64,000 bases of DNA from Rivularia sp. MS3 (GTDB taxonomy: Bacteria > Cyanobacteriota > Cyanobacteriia > Cyanobacteriales > Nostocaceae): contig JAHCMI010000038.1 of the NCBI GenBank assembly GCA_019192545.1, forward strand, positions 18,477-82,476, in the 5' to 3' direction. The notes below the pieces were generated by a model. The model worked only from the letters and a program-made list of their open reading frames with translations. It did not search any database and was not told the DNA's origin. This document shows positions 36,364 through 45,059 of this stretch, one piece after another; positions within the stretch are counted from its first letter, which is position 1; each line of letters begins with the position of its first letter. The position numbers and the translations under genes were made by a program.

Positions 36364-36996
36364 TTACAACATAATCAAACCCAATCTCACCCCGACAGCA
36401 ACAGCTTCGGTGCGCGTCGAAACATTTAGCTTTTGAAAAATTGAGGAAACGTGAAATTTAACGGTATGCTCTGAAATATGTAGCTGTTGGGCTATGGCTT
36501 TATTACTTAAACCGGAAGTTAGCATTTGCAAAATTTCAATTTCTCTATTGGTTAATTTTTCATGGTGTTGTAGATTAGTTGATTTTTGCAACTGTAAATT
36601 ATCAACTATATCGGGATGAAACACTACTAAACTCGAAGCAACCGCTTCAACTGCTGCGATGATTTCAGATTCTGTACTGTTGTGCGGCAATATTCCTTTA
36701 ATTCGGGCAGCCAAAATCGTTTCTAAGTTTATATCTTCGAGTTCATCTACAAGAATAATAGTCGCACAAATAAACTGTTGCGATTGCGAAATGGATTCGT
36801 AATCTTGATTATTCCAGTCAAGCAAAATTATGTCGGGCTGTAGCCGTGCAATATCATCTGTGAGAGAATCAATATCTGAAATACTTTTGACTACCTGGAA
36901 TTTTGAATTATCTTCCAACATTGCCGACAACCCCATTCTAATAACTGGAGAAACTGCAATGACTATAATTTTGATTGGGAATTGGGGATTGGGCAT
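36364..36996 (-). CDS. LuxR-type response regulator with degenerate receiver domain
   Basis: 210 residues of NarL/FixJ layout. The C-terminal LuxR helix-turn-helix is complete (LTNREIEILQMLTSGLSNKA then HISEHTVKFHVSSIFQKL). The receiver keeps a possible phospho-acceptor Asp (IILLDWNNQD). The acidic pair that should follow the first strand is replaced (VIAVSPVIRMG instead of VDDHPIVR-like), and the conserved Lys near GILPHNSTE is missing. It therefore probably works without ordinary phosphorylation. No histidine kinase gene is adjacent. The protein probably controls transcription through DNA binding. Confidence 0.82.
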   Translation of the reverse strand: MPNPQFPIKIIVIAVSPVIRMGLSAMLEDNSKFQVVKSISDIDSLTDDIARLQPDIILLDWNNQDYESISQSQQFICATIILVDELEDINLETILAARIKGILPHNSTESEIIAAVEAVASSLVVFHPDIVDNLQLQKSTNLQHHEKLTNREIEILQMLTSGLSNKAIAQQLHISEHTVKFHVSSIFQKLNVSTRTEAVAVGVRLGLIML

Positions 36997-37010
36997 AGAT
37001 AATTGGGGGC

Positions 37011-37118
37011 ACTACTACTCGTTTTCATTAAAATTGACGGGAAGCGGGGAGGCAGGGGGAGAAAATAATAAAACCCTGTTTTATAAACCCGTCAAAACTA
37101 ATGAAATGAACTACTACA
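37011..37118. mobile_element. MITE-like element with TGACGGG inner inverted repeats and purine-rich core
   Basis: TTTTCATTAAAATTGACGGG (ending at 37041) pairs at 17 of 20 positions with 37088-37107. The core is a run of GGGGAGG-type purines. Related ends with the same CTACTACTCG flank occur at 54426-54573, and a truncated copy starts at 63951. Confidence 0.5.
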
Positions 37119-37381
37119 CTTCGGAAGTTGTTTTATAGTTATCGAAATCCAAATTCAAATTAATCTGTTTTCCACTTCTGAAAATTTGTAATTCCGACTT
37201 TATTACATAAATAGACATCTCCGAAAAAGACTCATTCTTCGTTGCAAACCTAACCCTCCTACCCACTTCCTTAAGAGGGAAGGGGGCTTTTTAAGCCTCT
37301 CTCCTTGTAGGAGAGAGGTATTTTTTATTTCCGAAGATATCTATAAATAGAAAAAATCATAATTATCTAATGTCTTATTCC

Positions 37382-37463
37382 GTAGGGTGCGTTATAAACG
37401 GGACGTTTTAAAGCACCGCTTTACTGTGCGTGATGCGTTACGCTCCGCGATAACACACCCTAC
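37382..37463. mobile_element. GTAGGGTGYGTTA inverted-repeat element, copy 4 (82 bp)
   Basis: GTAGGGTGCGTTAT (37382-37395) pairs with ATAACACACCCTAC (37450-37463), 13 of 14. This is the longest member of the family in the window. Confidence 0.6.
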
Positions 37464-37482
37464 TTTTTCGGGTAAATAACAA

Positions 37483-38385
37483 CTACATTGCTCTTTCACC
37501 TACAGTTAAATTCAATTCAACTAACTCGCCACCGCGTACAATTTGGATTTTGAAGCTTTCACCGACGCGGAAACTTTCATTCAGCAATGCCAAAATATCG
37601 CTGGTATCTTCTACTGTATTACCGTCAAAACTAATTAAAATGTCTCCTAAAAATATACCTGCTTTTTCAGCAGCGCTATTAGGCTCGACATTGACGACAA
37701 TTACACCACCGTTAGAAGTTAAATTTAAAGAATTTTTCAAATTATCCGGCAATCTTACGGGCTGCATCCCCAAACCTAAATAACCGCGAGGAATTTTTCC
37801 TTTACTAAGTAACTGTTCGACAACTCTATTAATTGTAGAAGCAGGAATAGTTAAAGCCGTACCTCTTCTGCCAGTGGTATTCATGCCGATAACTTTTCCC
37901 GAAGCATCCACCAAAGCACCACCGCCAAATCCTGGGTATAGCGAAATATCTGGACGAATAAACCTGTCGATTTTTCCACCATACATGCTCTGCCATTCAC
38001 CACCCACAACACTAACCGCACCCATTGCAGCCCGAATATCTCCTTCATTACTTCTAGCTAATGCTAAAACTAAATTTCCAACTTTGAGATTTGCAGCCTC
38101 TCCTATGAAAGAAACAGGAATATCAATATTCTCAACTTGAAAAACTGCTACATCGGTACTGGGGTCGCGCCCTAACAATGAAACTGGCTTTTTATCCCCA
38201 TTTTCTAAAGTTATAGTTAATTCTTCATAACGTTTAATAGATTCATCAGAAGTCACAATAATACCTTTAGACCAGTGAATACCGCTAGGAGAAAAGCGTC
38301 TGTTGCCGTTGATTGATACAATAGCTTTTCCCGATTGTTCGACGATTTCGGCAATGTTATCCGATAAAACTTGCAAGGTAGACAT
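37483..38385 (-). CDS. HtrA-like trypsin-fold protein with PDZ domain, catalytically dead
   Basis: About 300 residues from the ATG ending at 38385. The fold is HtrA/Deg-like: GIIVTSDESIK, then DPSTDVAVFQV, then PGFGGGALVDASGKVIG. A C-terminal PDZ domain (about 200-295) follows, with RGYLGLGMQPV and then GVIVVNVEPNSAAEKAG. Catalytic Asp78 is kept, but the His position is Glu48 and the Ser position is Gly154 (PGFGGGAL where active enzymes have NSGG). It should therefore not cleave peptides and may act as a chaperone or binding protein. There is no signal peptide in this start. The open frame extends 47 codons upstream, without HtrA character. Confidence 0.83.
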   Translation of the reverse strand: MSTLQVLSDNIAEIVEQSGKAIVSINGNRRFSPSGIHWSKGIIVTSDESIKRYEELTITLENGDKKPVSLLGRDPSTDVAVFQVENIDIPVSFIGEAANLKVGNLVLALARSNEGDIRAAMGAVSVVGGEWQSMYGGKIDRFIRPDISLYPGFGGGALVDASGKVIGMNTTGRRGTALTIPASTINRVVEQLLSKGKIPRGYLGLGMQPVRLPDNLKNSLNLTSNGGVIVVNVEPNSAAEKAGIFLGDILISFDGNTVEDTSDILALLNESFRVGESFKIQIVRGGELVELNLTVGERAM

Positions 38386-39006
38386 AAATAATATTTGGTA
38401 AATCCGATGTCTGTATTTTGGCATTCTGTATCTATATAAAACATCAGATATTTGGGGGGATTTACACCTGGAAAAATGGGTAGGTATGTGACTTAGGGTT
38501 TTAGCAAAGCATAATCTCACCAGCAATTAGACAGCAAATCGATGCCTAGCTTCACAAAATGATTAATTAAACGCAATTTAATACTAAAGAGCTTGATTTT
38601 TAAAGAAACATAATTAATACTTCTAGGATAAACAATTTTATCTTCCTAAAAATAGATAAAAACTCTCAAATTGCTAAAAAAGCTTTCCTGCTGCACGTCA
38701 TTTATACTTAATGGTTTATGTATATATTTTTATTTACATTCAGTATTTCTGATTAAAAACAAACAACAGTCATCTTATCTATAATGAAGATTGCTTTTAT
38801 TTCAGTAAATACCCCTTCATCAAGCTAAAAATATTCTTACCTATCCACACAACATACTTAAGTAAATAGCTGTTAATTAATTGAATTGCTAGCACTCAGT
38901 AAAGAAGCCCGAATCCCTCTTGCGGATGATATGTTACTTCCATTAGCTTTGATATAGCGAAAACACACAAAAGCTTTTTTATTTATACAGAAGGGAGTTC
39001 AAAGAA
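38386..39006. other. AT-rich intergenic region before a PEP-CTERM gene
   Basis: About 620 bases with no gene. It presumably holds divergent promoters for the HtrA-like and PEP-CTERM genes; I could not define one with confidence. AGAAGGGAG precedes the ATG at 39007. Confidence 0.4.
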
Positions 39007-39765
39007 ATGAAGTTATTTAACAAATTAGGAATTATTACTGCTGGTGTAATTTTGGGTTTTAGTGGTTTTCAAGGACAAGCAAATGCTAACGTTTCCGTAT
39101 TTACGGATAGAACAGCATGGGAAAATGCTCTTTCTGGTGCTTCATTTGAAACAGAAACTTTTGATGGTGCACAATCAAGCTTCGAGGCTAATTCTACTGG
39201 AAATGTAATTGGTAACTCTCTCAATGTCGATTTAATTGGAGGTGTTGGAGATACTGGGCCTACAGGTCTTGCTGGAAATGGCTTTTTCGAGGGAGAAATC
39301 GATAGTTCAGGTGATGATGCTCTAACACTTCAATTTAATACCAGTAGTGCTATAACAGGCTTTGGTATTTTAGGACTGCAAGATGATAGTGTCTCTAGTC
39401 CTGGTGGTTTAGACCTCGAAGAAATAGGTGTTGAAGTTAATGGAGAAAAGTTTTTAATCAGTGACATTTTAGGATTAACTGATAGTAGTGATGGTCAGAG
39501 CGTTTCTACTGTTGAAAACGTCGATCCAATTTCATTTATTGGTTTTATTTCAGATTCGGAGATAAATAGCTTCAATTTGCTTCATGGGGATTTGGTCGCA
39601 CCTGGTGAAGTTTCAGGTGGTAATGAAAACTTTTATATCGATGGTATCGTTACTGCATCTACTACACCAGTAGCAGTACCGGAACCAGCTTCGATGTTAG
39701 GACTTTTAGCTGTAACTGGTGTCGGTGCAGCTTCTCTCAAACGCAAGTTAGCTAAAGCAAAGTAA
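39007..39765 (+). CDS. PEP-CTERM sorting domain protein
   Basis: 252 residues. The N-terminal signal peptide (MKLFNKLGIITAGVILGFSG) ends near QANAN. The mature body is acidic, Gly/Ser-rich and beta-like. The C-terminus is a canonical PEP-CTERM signal: VPEPASMLGLLAVTGVGAAS, followed by the basic LKRKLAKAK. Such proteins are processed by an exosortase and delivered to the surface or exopolysaccharide. No exosortase gene is in the window. The ribosome binding site GAAGGGAG supports the start. Confidence 0.9.
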   Translation: MKLFNKLGIITAGVILGFSGFQGQANANVSVFTDRTAWENALSGASFETETFDGAQSSFEANSTGNVIGNSLNVDLIGGVGDTGPTGLAGNGFFEGEIDSSGDDALTLQFNTSSAITGFGILGLQDDSVSSPGGLDLEEIGVEVNGEKFLISDILGLTDSSDGQSVSTVENVDPISFIGFISDSEINSFNLLHGDLVAPGEVSGGNENFYIDGIVTASTTPVAVPEPASMLGLLAVTGVGAASLKRKLAKAK

Positions 39766-39856
39766 GCACAAAAAGCTTAGATATGACCCTCGCTGCGGAC
39801 ATATCGTAACTAATTTAGCGGACATGATATTACAGGTCGGTTAAATATTATTTTAA

Positions 39857-39890
39857 GCTCTCTAATCCTGATAATGAAGGATTAGAGAGC
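39857..39890. terminator. Hairpin downstream of the PEP-CTERM gene
   Basis: GCTCTCTAATCC (39857-39868) pairs perfectly with GGATTAGAGAGC (39879-39890). It lies 91 bases after the stop. The T-run is weak. Confidence 0.5.
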
Positions 39891-40106
39891 ATATTCGATT
39901 TTGGTGAAGTACATCAGTGGTAGCAGATTAAAAATCCACTTGATAGTTACTGAAAAAATAATTGGGCAAAATCCTTTAAGACTTATGCAAAGCCCTACTT
40001 TTCAGGGGGTTGGGGGATCTAAATAGTTGAGATACTTTATTTCTCTTGTGCTTGCTTAAATCCTGACCTTAATAAAAGAGCTAAAACTCTGACTACAAAC
40101 TTTTTT
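39891..40106. other. Intergenic DNA
   Basis: AT-rich spacer between converging genes. Nothing was recognised. Confidence 0.35.
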
Positions 40107-40562
40107 TTACCGTAGATTATAATAACTTTTTCCTATTAAGTTATTGTTTTGAAATTGTAGGGTAACGCTCCAATATGGATTTATATCGCCGACATTCTGA
40201 GCATTATAGTTATTTGCATAAATATCTTGATTGTTCCACTGATATATTTTCTCATTAATATGGGTATCGCCAAGATTTATATTATTCTTATAAATTAAAA
40301 CACCATCCCACCCTATAATTGAACGAACTTCATCATATGACATTCCTTCGGAGATAGAATTGTATAGCTGCTGATTTATTAGAGATTGAATATTGATTTG
40401 TCTAATTTTGAATTTTTGAGTTTGACGAGATTTACGATTGGACAACTGAAATAAAGAATTAATCGCCAAAGATGAAAACTCTTTGTTTAAAAAAACTCTT
40501 TGAGAATAAAACAAAGCAATCCAGCCAGATAATGCTACCGATAATAAAAATGAAAATTTCAT
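40107..40562 (-). CDS. Small anchored protein with a SmpA/OmlA-like motif
   Basis: About 151 residues from the ATG ending at 40562. One hydrophobic N-terminal helix (FSFLLSVALSGWIALF) suggests a signal anchor. The segment NSISEGMSYDEVRSIIGWDG, followed by YQWNNQDIYANN, is the pattern of SmpA/OmlA-like (BamE-fold) domains; the assignment is tentative. It follows two secreted-protein genes on the same strand, and a GC-rich hairpin (40569-40587) lies just before the start. The frame extends upstream of the ATG without sense. Confidence 0.55.
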   Translation of the reverse strand: MKFSFLLSVALSGWIALFYSQRVFLNKEFSSLAINSLFQLSNRKSRQTQKFKIRQINIQSLINQQLYNSISEGMSYDEVRSIIGWDGVLIYKNNINLGDTHINEKIYQWNNQDIYANNYNAQNVGDINPYWSVTLQFQNNNLIGKSYYNLR

Positions 40563-40568
40563 AATTAA

Positions 40569-40587
40569 AGGGCGGATTTTCCGCCCT
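40569..40587 (-). promoter_or_regulatory. Hairpin at the start codon of the SmpA-like gene
   Basis: AGGGCGGA pairs with TCCGCCCT around a three-base loop, six bases upstream of the ATG on the minus strand. It occupies the place where a ribosome binding site would be, so it could end the upstream transcript or restrain translation. Confidence 0.35.
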
Positions 40588-40733
40588 ACAACTTTGATTA
40601 ATATTATGAAGAAAAATCTATTCTTCCCAGCAATTGAAATAGAAAAAATACAATGTGTATTTCTTCCAAAATCACAAACGCAAAAACGTGCGATTCTCAA
40701 GAAAAGGCAGTATAAATAGTTTGCGAACAAATA

Positions 40734-41177
40734 CTAACGAACTCCTGCGCTGGTTTCATGAGCATTAGTATATGCATTGGTACGAGTTTTGATAGTACCG
40801 TAAACATTTTCGTATGTTTTTTCGCGGAATCTTCCTTCAAGTACCGAACCTGCATAATGTTCGGTTTTATATCCACTACCATATTTTTTCTTAGGTGTGT
40901 ACTTACCCCCAAATTCTTTATCCTCAGTTTCGTAAAAGCTATTTTTGCTAGAATATTCCCCACCTGCATGTTTTTTACCTCCATCTTCATAGTAGAATTT
41001 TTCAGAATATGAAGCATAATCTTCATTTCTGTAGGAGTGAGTCTTGGAATCAAGATTTAAATTAGTTTTGGTAACACTATTTCGATTAGTCCATTCGTTA
41101 CGAACAAAAGTTTCACCAGCTAATACTGGGGTAGCGATAAAAGACGCTAGAAATGCTAAAGCAAGTACTTTTTTCAT
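40734..41177 (-). CDS. Secreted protein of unknown function
   Basis: 147 residues. The signal peptide is MKKVLALAFLASFIATPVLA. The mature part is rich in Tyr, Asn, Lys and Thr, in repeated beta-like phrases (NEWTNRNSVTKTNLNLDSKT and ENVYGTIKTRTNAYTNAHET). It is hydrophilic and probably extracellular. I think similar proteins exist in other cyanobacteria but know no name. The start overlaps the previous gene's end region: an AAGGAG ribosome binding site lies within the last codons of the 41181 gene, which points to translational coupling. Confidence 0.65.
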   Translation of the reverse strand: MKKVLALAFLASFIATPVLAGETFVRNEWTNRNSVTKTNLNLDSKTHSYRNEDYASYSEKFYYEDGGKKHAGGEYSSKNSFYETEDKEFGGKYTPKKKYGSGYKTEHYAGSVLEGRFREKTYENVYGTIKTRTNAYTNAHETSAGVR

Positions 41178-41180
41178 GAG

Positions 41181-41825
41181 TTAATTCTCCTTGTTTTCGT
41201 TGTTATTTTCAGCCTCATATTTATATTTAGGTAATTTTTGAGGCTCGAACCTTCTAGAGCTTTTAGGTTCATTTGTAGATTTTCTGTATAAAGAAACCCC
41301 TTTACAAATATTGGAAAGAGTTGGAAAACTCTCGGGGTTTAATCTAACACCCGCACCGATTAATTCGGCACAAGCGCGAGCATTTATAATTTCTAAATCA
41401 TATTTAGTCTTGCTAGAAATAGTTTCAGCCATTTGCTCGCAGGTTTTAGCGACTTTTCCTCCTAAAGGAATAATAAAAGCAGCATTTACACCATAGGAAG
41501 CATTATCGTCAAAACTAATTCCATCATAGGTATTGTAAGAACTTCCTATAATCAAAGATGGTTTTGGACAGATAACTTGTCTTCCACCTAAACCTTGTAT
41601 TTTATAGGTTGCAGATTCACCAACGTTATAGACTCCCGTTTGATTTATAGCAGCAGCATTCTGTTGCTGGTTATCTAATCTTTGTTCTTGATTTGGTTGA
41701 GAAGTCGAATTTAGAGAGTTATTAATAGGTTGTGTCTGCGCTTCTACCTTTGCATTTATTGCTAAGGTTAAAGAGAGAGATAATAACCAATAATTAATTA
41801 TTAGTCTGAAAATTTGTCTAAACAT
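41181..41825 (-). CDS. Secreted protein, first gene of a coupled pair
   Basis: 214 residues. The N-terminal signal sequence (IINYWLLSLSLTLAINAKVEA) is followed by a Gln/Asn-rich linker. A domain follows with Cys residues (GRQVICPKPS, then KVAKTCEQMA, then ARACAELIGAG, then LSNICKGVSLY). Hydrophobic IGSSYNTYDGISFDDNASYG and AFIIPLGG suggest a beta-barrel-like or porin-like patch. The C-terminus is charged. The stop codon TAA is only three bases before the ATG of the next gene, which is probably co-translated. Function unknown. Confidence 0.62.
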   Translation of the reverse strand: MFRQIFRLIINYWLLSLSLTLAINAKVEAQTQPINNSLNSTSQPNQEQRLDNQQQNAAAINQTGVYNVGESATYKIQGLGGRQVICPKPSLIIGSSYNTYDGISFDDNASYGVNAAFIIPLGGKVAKTCEQMAETISSKTKYDLEIINARACAELIGAGVRLNPESFPTLSNICKGVSLYRKSTNEPKSSRRFEPQKLPKYKYEAENNNENKEN

Positions 41826-42636
41826 TGGAACAATTTCTTACGATGAGTAAGTTAGGATACTATGAGTCATCAATCATACTAATAGTGGTATTCATCTCCT
41901 TAGTTAAACGACTTTTTATTCTTTAATATTCAGCTTTATTAATTATCGAGCTTTTAGCTTTTAGCGATGTTGGCTTAAATACCCTATCGTCACGAGATGG
42001 AACCTTAAAAAATGAGCGTGTCAGCAGACAGAGTATCCTTTGAACAGAACCGCTAAGTTTTAAATCCCTATCCAATTGCAAGCGGTGGAGCTAATAGCTA
42101 ACAACTAATAGCTAATAGCTTTAACATAGTCAAATAATGCCACTGTCCTCTATGGATTGCTAGGGGTATTTAGTGGGGAAAAGTGGGGTAGTAAAATTAA
42201 TCTAAATTAATCAAAATATGAATATTTGTAACACTATTACCCGATAATTTCTTTACTTTTATAACTGACGCAAACTACATATTTTGTTGTTGTAGGATGC
42301 TGTGACAATTGTCTAAGTCCTGACTTTTTCAAACGAAAAATCTTGCTTAATGTTAAATAAAATACATTTGATTCATTTAGTTAATTAGCTGCGTGTATCA
42401 GTATGAATAATGTAAATATTGTTAAATTTGAACAAAAAGGTATTTAGTAAAGGAAGTGTCAAGTAAACTTGAAGATACAGAGAAATCTTTGACAAGTTGT
42501 TAATAGCTAAGTAATATCCGAACATATAGGATTATACAAATATAAATATTTTTATAGTGATTAATACTTACTATAAATGTTTTAGTTTACGAAATTACAG
42601 TTACGGAACTGCAAATATATATAAAAGTTACAGAAT
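41826..42636. other. Intergenic region with repeat fragments
   Basis: TCACGAGATG with AACCTTAAAAAATG (41988-42014) matches, inverted, the outer edge of the element at 33292-33391. AGCTAATAG-type short repeats occur near 42090-42120. The remaining sequence is AT-rich leader DNA for the NB-ARC gene. No gene is seen. Confidence 0.45.
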
Positions 42637-44037
42637 ATGAATACCGAAGAATTACTGACTATCGCAAATCAAGCTGTTTTTAAATTAACCAATGAGTATT
42701 TGAGCGATTTACAAAGCGAGTTGCTAAAAGCATCTTGCAAGAATCAAACTTATGAACAGTTTGCAGAAATTCATGGTTACTGCATTGATTATATAAAGAA
42801 GGATGTAGGCTGTAAGTTATGGCATTTACTCTCAGAAGCATTAGGAGAAAAGGTAACTAAAAAGAATTTTAAACAAGCTTTGGAACGAGGCAAACAGAAT
42901 GGAAACATAGTTGTGCCATCTATGATGAAGATACAACAGAACCACCGAAGAGACTGGGGTATAGCACCGGATGTTTCGGCTTTTTATGGCAGAAAAAGAG
43001 AGTTAGAAACGTTGAAGCAATGGATAACTCAAGATAGATGTCGAGTGGTTGCAATATTAGGGATGGCAGGAATTGGTAAAACTTTTGTTGCTACTAAGTT
43101 AGTCGAAGAGATAGAGGATAAATTTGATTCTGTAATCTGGTGTTCTTTACGGAATGAACCATGTTTAAAAAGTATTTTGAATGAAATTGTTGGATTTTTG
43201 TCAAATCAGCAACAAAACAACGCAGAAATCAAAAATTTACTTGAATGTATGCGTTCTTCTCGCTGTTTGATAATTTTAGATAATTTAGAGTCAATTTTAC
43301 AGTCGGGGGATTTTGCTGGAAAATACCGCAACGGCTATGAGCAATATGGAGAGTTATTAAGATTGGTGGAAGAAACTTACCATCAAAGCTGCTTAATTCT
43401 TACTAGTCGGGAAAAATCATTTGAGATTGCTTCACAAGAAACAACAAAATCATTAGTTCGTTGCTTAAAATTGAGCGGCTCCCTAGAAGCTGCACAAGCT
43501 ATAATTTCATGGCAAACACTACTAGGCTCGGATGAGCAAAAGCAAGACTTATGCAGGCGCTATGGTTACAATCCTCAAATATTGAAAATTATTGCGACGT
43601 TAATCAAAGACGTATTCGACGGTGAAATTGAGGAATTTTTAAACCAAGATACAGTTGCTTTTAATAGTATTCGTATGTTCTTTAATCAGCAATTTGAACG
43701 TTTATCTGAAATCGAGCAAATTATTATGTATTCTTTGAGCATCAGTGGTGGATGGACTTCTATCTATGAACTACTCGAAGATATTAATACACCAATTTCT
43801 CAAACTAAAATATTAGAAGCTTTGCAATCTTTAGTTTGGCGATCGCTAATTGATAAGCGAGGAAATAAGTATTTTCTTAAGCCTGTGATGATAGATTATA
43901 TAAACGAGCGTTTAATTGAGCAGATTGAAATCAAGTCAGCAAGTACATATATGGTGGGTGGTACGACTTACGAACGGCTTAAAAATATCGTGAAGCGCAA
44001 TACAGAGATTCAATCTCAACAAATATTAGCGTTTTAA
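42637..44037 (+). CDS. vMAP-like/NB-ARC STAND NTPase without sensor repeats
   Basis: 466 residues. The first 95 are a helical N-terminal domain of the type found in front of cyanobacterial NB-ARC proteins (YEQFAEIHGYCIDYIKKDVG, then LWHLLSEALGEKVTKKNFKQ). The NB-ARC NTPase follows: YGRKRELETL, Walker A GMAGIGKT, Walker B LIILDNLES, LTSREK sensor, and winged-helix-like LKPVMIDYINERL. Homologues usually continue into WD40 or other repeats, but this frame ends at about residue 466, with no repeat domain behind it. It may be a short form or a truncated gene. STAND proteins act as ligand-triggered switches in signalling or defence. Confidence 0.8.
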   Translation: MNTEELLTIANQAVFKLTNEYLSDLQSELLKASCKNQTYEQFAEIHGYCIDYIKKDVGCKLWHLLSEALGEKVTKKNFKQALERGKQNGNIVVPSMMKIQQNHRRDWGIAPDVSAFYGRKRELETLKQWITQDRCRVVAILGMAGIGKTFVATKLVEEIEDKFDSVIWCSLRNEPCLKSILNEIVGFLSNQQQNNAEIKNLLECMRSSRCLIILDNLESILQSGDFAGKYRNGYEQYGELLRLVEETYHQSCLILTSREKSFEIASQETTKSLVRCLKLSGSLEAAQAIISWQTLLGSDEQKQDLCRRYGYNPQILKIIATLIKDVFDGEIEEFLNQDTVAFNSIRMFFNQQFERLSEIEQIIMYSLSISGGWTSIYELLEDINTPISQTKILEALQSLVWRSLIDKRGNKYFLKPVMIDYINERLIEQIEIKSASTYMVGGTTYERLKNIVKRNTEIQSQQILAF

Positions 44038-44162
44038 CGAAACAACAACCCTGCAAAATATCGTAAATATCTCCGCCAAACTAACCATTCATATCCTTAG
44101 CTTTATCACCTATACTCTTTTAACTGATGGCGCTTTGATGCTAAACAAAAGCCAGTGAAGAT

Positions 44163-44292
44163 TAGTACTCGAACAAGCCAACATTGCTGGGTGGGGATAA
44201 GCAGGGGGAGCAGGGGAAGCGGAGGAAGCAGGGGGAGAAAAGATTTTTCCGCATGAAGGTAAACCCTGCATAGTTTACTTGGTGGACTACTA
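44163..44292. mobile_element. MITE-like element, TAGTACTCGAACAAGC family, copy 2 (130 bp)
   Basis: It starts TAGTACTCGAACAAGC and ends TTACTTGGTGGACTACTA, as in copy 1, but with a longer core that is extremely purine-rich on the plus strand (44194-44240). Confidence 0.65.
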
Positions 44293-44510
44293 GAAAATCA
44301 AACTTCTTACTTTTTACTTCTTATACCAATTCTGTATGAGGCTGCGCTGAATCACTCTCAGCCTAGAAGGCTGGAGCTATCTGTAAAAAGCCAACCGTAA
44401 GGTGGCTAAATTCGGCGCATCTTTATAAAGAAATGGTATTACTTCTTACTTACGCGAAGCAGTACTAGGGTAGATATTTGTGCAAAATATATAAAGAAAG
44501 TATCTCAATT
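44293..44510. other. Intergenic DNA with minor repeats
   Basis: Together with 44038-44162 this is non-coding. A GCCAACC/AGGTGGC-like pair lies near 44390. No gene. Confidence 0.35.
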
Positions 44511-44690
44511 TTAGGATTCTTTAGCATCAGCTTCACTACTTCCAATCAATGCTTGAAACAAGTTAATACCTAAGTTGTAAATTGCTGCGAAAAGTAGTAT
44601 TAACATTAAACCCGCCAGAGCGCTGAAGGGAGATAAGACGAGTAATAATAACAATCCGAATACTATAATTGAGACCAATGGCTTATTCAT
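44511..44690 (-). CDS. Small two-helix membrane protein
   Basis: 59 residues from the ATG ending at 44690. It is hydrophobic throughout (SIIVFGLLLLLVLSPF, then LAGLMLILLFAAIYNLGI), with a polar tail GSSEADAKES. No family is recognised. The frame extends nine codons upstream. Confidence 0.5.
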   Translation of the reverse strand: MNKPLVSIIVFGLLLLLVLSPFSALAGLMLILLFAAIYNLGINLFQALIGSSEADAKES

Positions 44691-44954
44691 ACTGACCCGA
44701 TTTAATATAAGAATCAATATTTTTATTTAACAAGCTGATGTTTTAATTTGCGTACATCTGAGGTAATAATCAATCTATCACCTATGAGAGAGATTGAAAT
44801 CGAAATCGCAACAAGGTTCGGTTAATAGGAATAAATTAATTTTTGTTTGTACATATATAATTGCTGCATCATGGAACATTAAGAAATTATCCATAATGCA
44901 GCAATTACTTAAATTCTGAAGTTCGTTTAATTTACATCTCGCACTAGTTTCCGC

Positions 44955-45015
44955 AAACCCGGTTTCTTTGTGATTTCACAATAAGATATTCACTATGGAG
45001 CAAGGAACCGGGTTT
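44955..45015. repeat. AAACCCGGTTT hairpin family, copy 4 (long loop)
   Basis: AAACCCGGTTT (44955-44965) and AACCGGGTTT (45006-45015) form an inverted pair around a 40-base loop, 45 bases downstream of the beta-helix gene. It could be its 3' hairpin. Confidence 0.5.
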
Positions 45016-45059
45016 CTTTGGGCTTCTTAAGAATGGTGCAAGAAATGAATTTAACTAAA

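Larger units (their letters stand above)
36997..37482. other. Repeat-filled intergenic region
   Basis: It contains the purine-rich element at 37011-37118, a CCTCTCTCC/GGAGAGAGG hairpin (37296-37318) and the element at 37382-37463. A 102-codon frame crossing 36997-37138 is repeat-derived and not a gene. Confidence 0.5.

Noticed and set aside
36830..37138. 102-codon frame spanning the response regulator start
   Set aside because: Half is antisense to the regulator gene and half is a MITE-like element.
38880..38900. GCTAGCACTC, similar to half of a CIRCE operator
   Set aside because: The matching GAGTGCTAA half at the right spacing is absent, and the downstream gene is a PEP-CTERM protein, not a chaperone.
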